64,000 nt of DNA from Neoconidiobolus thromboides FSU 785 (Eukaryota; Entomophthoromycota; Entomophthoromycetes; Entomophthorales; Neoconidiobolaceae), in the NCBI GenBank assembly GCA_025603075.1, contig MU626342.1, positions 24,755 to 88,754 of the forward strand, in the 5' to 3' direction. Below the pieces are notes generated by a model. The model made no database searches. It saw nothing but the letters and a program-made list of their open reading frames with translations, and was not told the DNA's origin. Below are positions 21,877 to 30,389 of this stretch, in pieces (position 1 is the first letter of the stretch; every line of letters starts with the position of its first letter). The translations under genes and the position numbers were made by a program.

Positions 21877-21960
21877 ATGGTTAAGTGTGATGTATCATAT
21901 TTGACCATATCATATATAATACTTAACCATAATAAAAAAACATCATATTTGACCATAATA
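21877..21960. terminator. Inverted and direct repeats between convergent helicase and polymerase genes
   Basis: ATGGTTAAGT (21877-21886) and ACTTAACCAT (21921-21930) are exact inverted repeats around a 34-nt loop. ATCATATTTGACCATA occurs both in the loop (from 21894) and again just after (from about 21943). This is the third convergent gene pair of the element with a palindrome between the stops, so a 3'-end role is plausible but unproved. Confidence 0.4.
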
Positions 21961-21990
21961 TGTAAAAGACTTTTTAATAGAGTGATTTTA

Positions 21991-24060
21991 TCACATATTA
22001 CCACCATCCACAGAACACATTTCTTGATATACTTTCTTAGGATACCTCTCCATATTGATGATAGATAATATCTCTGTCAATGGATTGATCATCTTCTTCT
22101 GTATATAATACAGATAATTTATATCAGGTCTATTTCTATCATCGGATAGGAAGGCCTTCGTGCCCTACAACCTATCCTCAGACTTACATAAAGCATACTC
22201 AACCCTTTCGCCAGACGCTAAACGTACCTCTTCTTTAACATATACTGCATGTTGGTGTCAAGAGCATACTGGTCATTGATACTAGTGGAAACCAGAAGAT
22301 GATCTTTATTCACCTTCCGCTGGAACATCTTTACCATCCGATTCCTGACGTAAACCTTGATATGCTCCTTGGTCCTATCCTCCTTCATAAGCTCAAGCAC
22401 CGTCTCATAAGTATCCCTTCGCTTCATTTCCACGCCCTTATACGTCGCGCCATCGGTGTGGTAGGCAATGTACCGCTTCTTTGATAGTATAAATAGATTT
22501 GTGTATATGTTCTCGAACTTCAGCCTTATGGGATCAATGAACAGCATCGACACATCATCAGCAATCTTCTTTGTCTCCTCTTTTATATCATTCACGTCAT
22601 CCCTATCGGAGAAGTCAATGATGCATGAGTCTGTATCTCCATGGTCAACCTTCCTCCCCACCGTGTTTTCAATGTACTCAACAGCATCACCGATGCATCG
22701 GCACCCTATGGCAGTGGCACAGGAAACACCTTCCACAAAGTCCTTTGAAAGAAGCCCATAGATCGAGTTGGCGGCAATCTTGTAGCACCACTGCTTGGTA
22801 TGGTTTGAACGATACTTGTTCCTCGTGCGGATGAGATCCATAACCAGCTCTGGTACCACACCCTTAGATCCCTTTCTGAAGTACATCTTTCGCCCATCCA
22901 CATCGATACAGTGATATTCACTGACCTCACCTTCACGTATACTCTCCCTATAGGCTGTGTAGCATATGTTATAAGCTATCATGATGGATGGGTACAAGGA
23001 TGCAAAGTCAATGATAGAGTAGTTCTTATACACCCCCTTCCTTGGCTCAAGCACAAGACCTCCCTGGTACGGATCTTGTTTTCTCCCACGAGGCAGTTCA
23101 TAGACAAAGTCCTTCTCGTGGCACTTTGCATAGAGCAACGGTATAACCTTGTGTCTCTGTCCCCTGGTATGGACGTCCTGTATGGAGATGTTAAGCACCC
23201 TCGACATCTCAACCAGTGTTGTGATGATATCCAGCTTATCGATCAGCTTCTTCACAACCATCACATCCCTGATACAGTATTCTGTTATCCTGGCCATGTT
23301 GCCATCGCTCATATCAAACAAGCCCACATCCACCTTCCCCTCCCTAAGATAATGCTGTGATACATAATCAAGTGAGTATTTGGGGAGCTTGTATTCCTTC
23401 TTGATGAACTCCATCACATCCACATTCTGATACCCATCCAGGAGTACATGGCTATTGAATCCAATGGGGGCTGCGTGCACAGAAACTTCATCCTATCGTG
23501 AATGTATCTGTTATCAAAGCCTAACGTGTTATAACCTGATACCAGAATGGGTCTTGCTTTATCCATCTCACTGAATGAGAAAGCTATCAGTCTCCTTTCA
23601 TCCTTATCATTGAGCACAATGGGCTGGTGATCACCTTCGCCATCAAACGCGACTAACACAATCAGTGTGATTCGATCTTCGGCACAGGTCGGGACAGGCA
23701 TCCTCTTACGGTTCGATGAAAGCACCTCAATGTCATAAATTACCGTCGGCAAAACTGGTATCGAATCATCTTCTACCCTGTTTCCCTGCCCATCGACACT
23801 GCAGCAGAAGGTGATCTTTCTCTCCATAAGGAACTTCGTCACTGGATCGATGCTATCCTTCGACCTAGACGGGCTGTTCTCAACCATGCTATAAAAAAGA
23901 GATGGGTATGGGACACATAAAGACTTTCTATAGACCCTCTTTGACCCTTGGTGAAACTCTCTTTTATACTCTATGTTATTATAGGTGAGTGATAATGTGT
24001 GACTATTTAAACCCTGCATATAATCACCCCATTCTTATACTCCCAGTTATAAACAAACAT
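21991..24060 (-). pseudogene. Family B DNA polymerase, frameshifted
   Basis: Replicative polymerase with 3'-5' exonuclease. Exonuclease motifs are VIYDIEV (I), YNTLGFDN (II) and YCIRDVMVV (III); polymerase motifs are DFASLYPSIM (A), YKIAANSIYGL (B) and HGDTDSCI (C), followed by KKRYIAY and, near the end, GERVEYAL and INYLYYIQKKMINPL of the thumb. Breaks: frameshifts near 24020, near 23470 (between exo II and III) and near 22240, plus TAG at 22165; the last stop is TGA at 21991. The ATG at 24060 gives a start of the usual aromatic-rich type (MFVYNWEYKNG). The span encodes about 690 residues, shorter than most NCLDV polymerases. All catalytic Asp residues are still present. The motif A wording is of the RNA/primase-primed NCLDV-type family B rather than an obviously protein-primed one, but this is judgement by eye. 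Confidence 0.9.
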
Positions 24061-24092
24061 CTATCTGATGCTATCACACCTTGAATTCCCTT

Positions 24093-24464
24093 CTATAAGA
24101 TAAAACTATTAAGTTCGGTGATATTAATCAAGTTTAACACTTCACTGGGCACGTAGAAAATATTGTTCTGTATACCGTAATAATCACTGAATCCTTCTTG
24201 AGATAACCCCCTTGCTGGTATCTTCCTTATATTCCTATTCATCGCCGCTCTATCACCATAGATGACCGTAATATCATACTTTCTCCTTTTGGTTTCCACA
24301 AGGATGTCATGAACATGATACACATCTATTTCATCATCGGCCGTGTGAGGGGGCTTAATCCTACACTCGAACTTCGATAGAGCGTTCTCTTCACTAACCA
24401 AGATACCGTCCACCTTAACAACCATCCAGTACATCTTATCGTAACCAATGATATAATGATTCAT
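24093..24464 (-). CDS. Unrecognised virus-block protein (123 aa)
   Basis: Open frame MNHYIIGYDKMYWMVVKVDG to TAG at 24093. No signal peptide or membrane helix, mixed alpha/beta look, a basic stretch KRRKYD in the middle. In the same frame the sequence stays open for about 23 codons beyond the TAG, so a longer original product is possible. It lies 33 nt upstream of the polymerase start and 18 nt downstream of the 350-aa gene, all leftward, as in a tightly packed viral gene row. No family recognised. Confidence 0.5.
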   Translation of the reverse strand: MNHYIIGYDKMYWMVVKVDGILVSEENALSKFECRIKPPHTADDEIDVYHVHDILVETKRRKYDITVIYGDRAAMNRNIRKIPARGLSQEGFSDYYGIQNNIFYVPSEVLNLINITELNSFIL

Positions 24465-24482
24465 GCAATCATTCGCGTCATT

Positions 24483-25535
24483 CTAGGATGGATAGATGCA
24501 AACGTTGTTGTGATCAAGTACATTGACATTGACCCCCTTCATATGCTCATAAATATCCCTATACTTGATCAAATCATATCTTACATTGCGATTGATGACA
24601 TTATACCTTACAATAGTTTTAATCACTTTATCATTCCTGAAGAACTTGACCTTGGATCCCTCCTCCACAATGTCGTGGATGTAGTTGTACGTCGATGTTC
24701 CCTTAATGATGCTATGATCCTTTTCATAGCATGTTGGTATATATGGGTATTGGTGCATATTAGGTAAAGTGTTTAGTTTCATCCCTATAAACATTTTCGG
24801 ATTGTTGCATATGAACTTCCTTCCCACGTATGCAATGCCCTTGACCCGCACACCCACCCCTTGCGTGTAATACAACTGCTTATCTGATAGAATCTCAAAG
24901 TGGCTTACTGGCCTCTCAGTAACATCTCTGACCGCGCGTATGTATCCAACGTTGCGTGAATAGTTATTCACGAACAGATCATCCTTGATTGACATTGTCT
25001 CCATGATATAGTCCTTTGCCTTCTCCACCGAATACTTGTTCTTCACCTCCACCTTCACATAGGATCTATAATACTCAAGAACCCGTATGCCTGTGCTCCA
25101 ATTGGTGAAGTGGATCTTGGAGTTCGTCTTTACATCCAAAACATAAGTCTCATACGTCTCCGCCTTAGACAGACATTCAATACGAATCTTATGTTGGTTG
25201 TATTCTTGATAAGCATGGCTGTTCTGTACAACTATCTTGTTGGAAAACATTTCATTATCCACCACTCGCGTACTTAAATCATAACTAATGATGCATAATG
25301 CGTCCTTTGGTATTTTATCCGGTATCAGGGGATGTATGATGTTCCATACATTCTCATCTCTGATACTAAACTTGGAACTTATCTTAGCATCATAGTTTAT
25401 GAGAACATAATAACCCATCTCTTTCTTGTTAATAAGCCCTATGGTATCATATAGGGTGTATATGTTTAGTTCCTTATGGTTATAATAGACTCTATTATAG
25501 CAACGTATAAAGTCGCGGAAGTAATCTTTGAGCAT
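24483..25535 (-). CDS. Unrecognised intact virus-block protein (350 aa)
   Basis: Intact frame starting MLKDYFRDFIRCYNRVYYN, rich in Tyr, Asn, Lys and Val. I see no signal peptide, transmembrane segment or known catalytic motif. It contains scattered short hydrophobic strands (YYVLINYD, GVGVRVKGIAYVG), suggesting a beta-rich fold. Upstream, TAATTGAAGA (25574-25565) ends 29 nt before the ATG, the same word as before the helicase genes. Capsid-like assignment was considered but no supporting motif was found. Base composition as the block. Confidence 0.6.
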   Translation of the reverse strand: MLKDYFRDFIRCYNRVYYNHKELNIYTLYDTIGLINKKEMGYYVLINYDAKISSKFSIRDENVWNIIHPLIPDKIPKDALCIISYDLSTRVVDNEMFSNKIVVQNSHAYQEYNQHKIRIECLSKAETYETYVLDVKTNSKIHFTNWSTGIRVLEYYRSYVKVEVKNKYSVEKAKDYIMETMSIKDDLFVNNYSRNVGYIRAVRDVTERPVSHFEILSDKQLYYTQGVGVRVKGIAYVGRKFICNNPKMFIGMKLNTLPNMHQYPYIPTCYEKDHSIIKGTSTYNYIHDIVEEGSKVKFFRNDKVIKTIVRYNVINRNVRYDLIKYRDIYEHMKGVNVNVLDHNNVCIYPS

Positions 25536-25564
25536 GATATATTATTCGCCTTATTTATCTTATA

Positions 25565-25574
25565 TCTTCAATTA
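25565..25574 (-). promoter_or_regulatory. TAATTGAAGA promoter-like word, 350-aa gene
   Basis: Reverse complement of TCTTCAATTA at 25565-25574; 29 nt from the ATG at 25535. Fourth occurrence of the shared word (others before 13734, 20468, 20577). Confidence 0.55.
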
Positions 25575-25607
25575 CAGAGGGATAGGACCCATCGTTGCAT
25601 TTGTTTT

Positions 25608-26294
25608 TTATGCTTCTCTTTTCTTCAGAGTCATAAAGCTTGACTCTGGCTGCCCTGTTATCCGAGCCACTTCATTCAAAGTCACAAACCTTAGGTTCTC
25701 ATAGAAGCACAAATACCCATCAACCATCGTTCTCATATCAAGCCTTTCTATATCATACCAATACGGTTCAACCTTCTCAATGATATCATCGACATCGATA
25801 TTGTGTATATTGTATTTCCGCGAGCTTACCTCACGTATCAGCTTTATACCATTCAAGTTCATCCTCAGGCAATTATTGTAGAAGTCAACCACTTCATCCA
25901 TATGCCTGTAGCTTCTTGTTGTATACGCCTTCCCCGATAGTTTGTTATAACACCCTATCGCCTTCTTTTTATTAATGCTTGTTTCTGTGGGAATGTGTTT
26001 TCCACAATACTTCGACCCTTGCTTATATCTGAATGAACATCTCTTTCCCTTATTCAGTCCATAGACCAATGTAGCTTTGCATGTATGTTGTACATCCACC
26101 TGTGTCTTCTCTACCTCAATCTCCTTCTCATATAGCTGAATGTCCTTCTGCTCTATCTCCGCTTGCATCTCCTTTAGGTTCCTCGATAGCCTCTGATTGG
26201 CTTCCATAAGATCCTGTTTCTCCATAACCAGGTCACTTATCTCCTTTGTCCTGTCCTCCATCTCTTTAATATCACACCCACTACTTCCATTCAC
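25608..26294 (-). CDS. Coiled-coil protein with a Cys/His zinc-binding motif, virus block
   Basis: Intact 228-aa frame from ATG 26294. Residues 8-70 form a charged heptad-rich coiled coil (EISDLVMEKQDLMEANQRL and following). Next comes a compact C-x12-C-x10-C-x2-H arrangement: CKATL, GKRCSF, KYCGKH, a small zinc-binding knuckle of a type that recurs in large DNA virus and phage proteins. The C-terminal half (DFYNNCLRMNLNGIKLIREV) is mostly helical with no match recognised. Probably a DNA- or RNA-binding accessory protein; no specific role can be read. Leftward, in a row with the neighbours. Confidence 0.6.
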   Translation of the reverse strand: MNGSSGCDIKEMEDRTKEISDLVMEKQDLMEANQRLSRNLKEMQAEIEQKDIQLYEKEIEVEKTQVDVQHTCKATLVYGLNKGKRCSFRYKQGSKYCGKHIPTETSINKKKAIGCYNKLSGKAYTTRSYRHMDEVVDFYNNCLRMNLNGIKLIREVSSRKYNIHNIDVDDIIEKVEPYWYDIERLDMRTMVDGYLCFYENLRFVTLNEVARITGQPESSFMTLKKREA

Positions 26295-26327
26295 ACTCTT
26301 TATATCCTTTATCTTATCTATTCCAAT

Positions 26328-26888
26328 CTATTTATTGAGAATGGCAAATGTAACGCAGTTAAGACATTTCTCTGTATTACTATTCTGACTCCATGTCCTG
26401 AATGTATTTGTGAGTATATCAAAGTTACCAGTGTATTTGGTCAGTGCTTCGAACACAGGCCTGGGTATATATTTGTCTTCACAGCTCTCTATGGCAATAT
26501 CATCATATCTGAATCTGATGCCTGGCGCTAGATCAAGGATGTCCTATATCGCTTCTTCCGCAGTAGTTTCATCCAACACTCGGCTGTTACTCACAATGAT
26601 GTCAATTATTCTCTTTAGTAAAGTTTCATATGACCTGTATTCGGATAGATCAATACGATCAAACCTATTCTAAGAGACCTTGAGGTTTGATGGTGGCTTG
26701 AAAAGGTCTTTATAGAAACGCATTGCCATGGGAAAGGCCTTCTCATGCCTGATACCAAATGGAACTCTCTCGTATCTCATGATGGATCTCTTACCCTTCT
26801 GTTCATTCCGTGCTTTCATATATTCTTCTCCAAGGCTACCACAACAGAACGAAACCTCATCATCGTAATAGCTATATTCCTTATACAT
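26328..26888 (-). pseudogene. Unrecognised virus-block gene with two in-frame TAG codons
   Basis: From ATG 26888 (MYKEYSYYDDEVSFCCGSLG) a single frame runs 186 codons to TAG at 26328, interrupted by TAG at 26670 and TAG at 26544. The sequence after each stop keeps a coding character (for example FRYDDIAIESCEDKYIPRP), so these are point nonsense changes rather than gene ends. No family recognised. It starts 14 nt after the preceding gene's stop with TAATTAAAAAAGATAAACAAAATG, a run similar to the AAAAAAGA motif elsewhere in the block. Confidence 0.5.
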
Positions 26889-26902
26889 TTTGTTTATCTT
26901 TT

Positions 26903-27740
26903 TTAATTATCATAGGATGAGGCGCTTAGGAATAACCCCTCACTGATAGTAAAATCATCGCTAATCCAGACATCATCATACTTAATCTTATCACCAGATT
27001 CAAACATCAACTATACAAGAGGTCTCATAACCTTCTTGAACCCAAGCAGAATAAAAGGCGTGATGCAATTATCCTTATAACATAAGCTCCAAAAATGTGT
27101 GTACATGTCTTTGAGAATAATGATGGTTGTCTCCTGAAACATCTTCTGATCGGGTGATCTCCATCAGCTGTAACTCTGCTAAACTATATACAGTATCTCT
27201 GCTAAACTATATACAGTATCTCTGCTATCCACATCCCAAGTCTCACTTATACTGTAAGAAATAGTATCCGCATCTTTGGTCGCATTATCTCCTTCCCTTA
27301 TATTTTTGAGGATTCTCTGGGAACTATAACAATACCCATAGGGAAGTGTAACACACCGATCGATGCATCATGGCATCCTTCTATACTCTGTATATAATAA
27401 TCCTTATCAAGCATATTTTGGCTACATGTTATTTCTGGATATTCGGATACTTCATTATTGATGATATTATATGAAATATTCAACCTCTTTAAAGATATGA
27501 CAATGTCTATCACTGATATTCTTCTTTTATACATTTCTCCTTTATCCATATAATGTAAATAACTATCTTTATCCACCAACCTTACTGCATGTACTAAATC
27601 TTTTATAACAGTTTATATATGTTTATGTGAACGCTTATATCTAACTTTGATGTTAGCTTCGTAGAACGACAGTAGTAACTTTATTCTAGGTATACCATTG
27701 TCTATCGAATCATTGGATTCTCCGACATTATGAAATGAAG
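26903..27740 (-). pseudogene. Unrecognised virus-block gene, 5'-truncated and broken
   Basis: Coding-like sequence extends from the right edge of the block (about 27740) leftward to TAA at 26903. Clear open part: 27579-27298 (MDKGEMYKRRISVIDIVISL). Breaks: TAA at 27613, a one-base loss in an A-run near 27300, a 23-nt tandem duplication at 27175-27220, and TAG at 27011. The C-terminal part reads CITPFILLGFKKVMRPLV before the TAG and ESGDKIKYDDVWISDDF after it. No start codon is evident before the composition changes to host-like, so the 5' end seems cut off by the integration boundary. Family not recognised; a transcription-factor role would be guesswork. Confidence 0.5.
27175..27220. repeat. 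23-nt tandem duplication
   Basis: TCTGCTAAACTATATACAGTATC occurs twice head to tail (27175-27197, 27198-27220), followed by the first seven bases again. Being 23 nt long it shifts the frame of the gene it lies in. Confidence 0.9.
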
Positions 27741-27744
27741 ACTA

Positions 27745-28225
27745 CTAACTTAATAAAACCATCATAAACTAACTAATATTGATCTACTTTTTGACCTAGT
27801 TTTTACCGTCTAAACATTACTCTAACTTAAACTAAATTTTGTATCAATATACTAACATAATAGCTACCCTATTATAGTGTACCAATTTAATTTAAATCGA
27901 TAACTTTTAAAATTCATGTTTCAATGGTATAAAAAATCATACTCACTTTTTTAAACGTAGCATTTAACAAAGCCTTTTAGATATTATAGTATTGTTTGTT
28001 TTATAAAAAACCAAGCATTTATAAAATAAGGGTTAAATTTTTTAACTATTATAGTTCAATAATTTTAATAGCCTTTGTTTTTTTTTAAATATGAGAAAAT
28101 ATAGTTGATGAAATAAATTATTACATTTTATAAGGATTAGAAATTTTCAATCGTGCTGTTTAAATCTATTATAGTATTAAAACATTATAAAATAAATAAA
28201 ACTAATAAGATGTAAATTATCACTA
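27745..28225. other. AT-rich spacer right of the virus-like block
   Basis: Composition drops to host-like AT content from about 27.75 kb. No ORF, RNA gene or repeat recognised. Confidence 0.5.
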
Positions 28226-28227
28226 TA

Positions 28228-28328
28228 TGGGGATGTATTTTTGTGTTTAAGAGCTTTACTAATCATTTTTCCACTCAAATAGCACTTAAAGGATGGAAAA
28301 AGTAATGAAGCCAAAAAAGACATCCCCA
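28228..28328 (+). repeat. MITE copy 4 (well preserved, reference copy)
   Basis: TGGGGATGTATTTTTGTG ... AAAAGACATCCCCA with TA on both sides (28226-28227 and 28329-28330). Terminal inverted repeat TGGGGATGT; inside, TTTTTCCACTCAAATAGCACTTAAAGGATGGAAAAAG brings a second inverted pair (TTTTTCCA/TGGAAAAA), so the whole element can fold into one long hairpin. No coding capacity. TA flanks suggest mobilisation by a Tc1/mariner-type or similar TA-targeting transposase. Confidence 0.9.
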
Positions 28329-28330
28329 TA

Positions 28331-29471
28331 TGGTTTATTCTAGTTATTTTTATTTGATGCTTACAATTTTATTTCTATTATTTTATATTTAACAAACTGT
28401 AAAAAATAAAATTTTATTTTTACTCTTTTTGTTAAAGAATTATTTTATTAGGAACAAGATTAGATCCAATGAAGGAACAAGAATATCAAACCACCAGAAG
28501 GAAATCGTATAAGAGGAACACCTAATAAAGCGACTAAAGGTAATGGAGACAAATAGTAAATTAAAAAGAGGAAATGTATATGATTTTATATAAACTGGAA
28601 GTGAATTCCTTTAGTGACACTCGGAATTCAAGTCCATGGGAAAGTTTTTGACTTTATTTCTGTGAAGTTTCTGAGCTATGTGAAAGTCTCTTCCATTTAA
28701 AAAATACTTTATTTTTATTTAGTAATTATAATCAACCTTAATTTACTTTGTTTGGACTTTTTTCAATAAAAGTTATTTTTAAAATAAAAGAAATTTTTAT
28801 ATACTTTCCCTTGCATTGATTGTTTAAATAAAATATAAAAAAGGTGGAGTTGAATTACCATTGTACCTTAGCTGGATAATTAACTTCATTTTTTAAAAAT
28901 AGTTAATCCCTTAAAAAATATTGTCATTATTTAAGTTTATGAATATCCATTTCAATGAAATTCATATGAAATCCAAATATTTTATAGTACTATAATACCC
29001 CAACTACTCCCTGTTTCATTCTACTATTGTATAAGTGAAAGGAGATATTATAATAAGTTTATTTGACACTAAAGAAAAATGATGAAATTTACGCCACATA
29101 AAATTAAGTGATATAATATTGTATCATTTCTTTAATAAAGTAAGATTTGATAATTTTATTATTTTATCTATGATAAAATTTAAAATATTAAAATTAAGAC
29201 TATCTGTGATCTGTGTCATTAAAGCCGTAATTAAATAGTTATTTAACATCTTCAAAAATATTATTTTAATTTAACAAAAAACATATACTTTGCCAATAGG
29301 GGGCGCGCTCAAGGTTGAAAAAAAATATCGAAAATAATGATTAAACTAAAGATTTTAATTTTTTTACAATTATAATGGAGAAGGAGAAACGAAATAACGG
29401 CATTTATAATTAAAAGCAGGTCTTAAATAGATGATGAAAATAATACAATTCCATTCAGATATTAATTGATA
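28331..29471. other. AT-rich intergenic region
   Basis: About 1.1 kb without a recognisable gene. It contains the 3' end of the bHLH gene transcript at its right side. A short inverted pair GTGAATTCCT/CGGAATTCAAG lies near 28600. Nothing else seen. Confidence 0.5.
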
Positions 29472-30389
29472 TTAATTCTGTTTAGAAGCTAACTGGGATA
29501 GCTTGAGATCCTTGATTTTCTGTAGTTCAATAACTTCTTCTTTTAATCCTTCAATGTAATCAGCTGCTCTTTTTAAGAGTACCGCTTTACTACAACTTCC
29601 GCCACCACATTTAAGTACTAACTCTTCAAGTTCTGAAAAACACTTACGAATTAAATCACGTCTCTTTTGCTCAGAAGCAATATGGTTGGCTCTCCTCATC
29701 TCATCTTTCAAAGGTGGTAATGCTTTATTGTTTGAGCGTGAGTTTTTTGAGGCCTTAGTGGATTGTGGTAAAATGGTTTGCTTATTCACTTCATTTTGCA
29801 TTAAAACGGGGGTCACTGAAGAACTGTTAGTTGGATAAACTGGGTGACTTATATCATTGTTAGTTGAAGAGCTATGCTGTTCAAAGTAAGGTGAATTTTT
29901 ATTATTGTTGGAAAAATAATTTGATTGAGAACCAACATGATTATTCATTTGACGATTTCTTTGGTGATATGGGGAAAAAGTAGCAGTAGACTCATGATAT
30001 GGTGTGGAGATTGGATTAAATGAATAGTTTGCTCCTGTAGGTTTATTTAAAGTATCCGGATAAACCTGATTCTGAGTCCAAGAGTTTAATAAGTTAGAGA
30101 GATCCAAGTTTGGAAATAAATCGTTTTTTTCTTCAACCAAGTTATCAAAAAACCCGGATAGAAATTGTTGTTCAGATGGATCGAAAAGTGAAATAGGAAA
30201 ATCAAGTGGGGGTGGTTCAAGTTGTGTCTTAGGTGGCTCAATATCTAATAAGTGTCAACTACTTGTAAATTAATTAAATAAAGTATATTTACTTGATCCG
30301 CCGAACCAATTCGAACAATGAGCTTTTGGGTCTACTAAACCGTCCCTTTGATTATTCACTGTTGAAAAAGAGTTGTATCGATTCATCAT
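29472..30389 (-). CDS. bHLH transcription factor
   Basis: Two exons: 30293-30389 (start MMNRYNSFSTV, ATG 30389) and 29472-30244, joined by a 48-nt intron (GTAAAT..TTATTAG); product about 289 aa. The C-terminus holds a basic helix-loop-helix: basic region RRANHIASEQKRRDLI with His, Glu and Arg at the positions that contact CACGTG-class E-boxes, helix 1 KCFSELEELV, a short loop with CGGGSCSK, and helix 2 LLKRAADYIEGLKEEVIEL running into a brief leucine-zipper-like tail. The N-terminal 200 residues are low-complexity, rich in Asn, Ser and Pro. The spacing is like the Mlx/Ino4 group of fungal and animal bHLH proteins, but I cannot name an orthologue. Nuclear, DNA-binding as a dimer. Confidence 0.88.

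Noticed and set aside
22299-23360. Plus-strand open frames across the DNA polymerase
   Set aside because: Antisense shadows of a GC-richer coding region with clear polymerase motifs on the other strand.
24483-25535. Major capsid protein
   Set aside because: Length is low for a double jelly-roll protein and no diagnostic motif is visible; no basis for the call.
8871-27740. Identification as an integrated yeast-type killer plasmid
   Set aside because: Those plasmids have fused or reduced RNA polymerase subunits and no D5-type helicase as far as is known, and I saw no terminal inverted repeats at the block edges. Kept only as a comparison.
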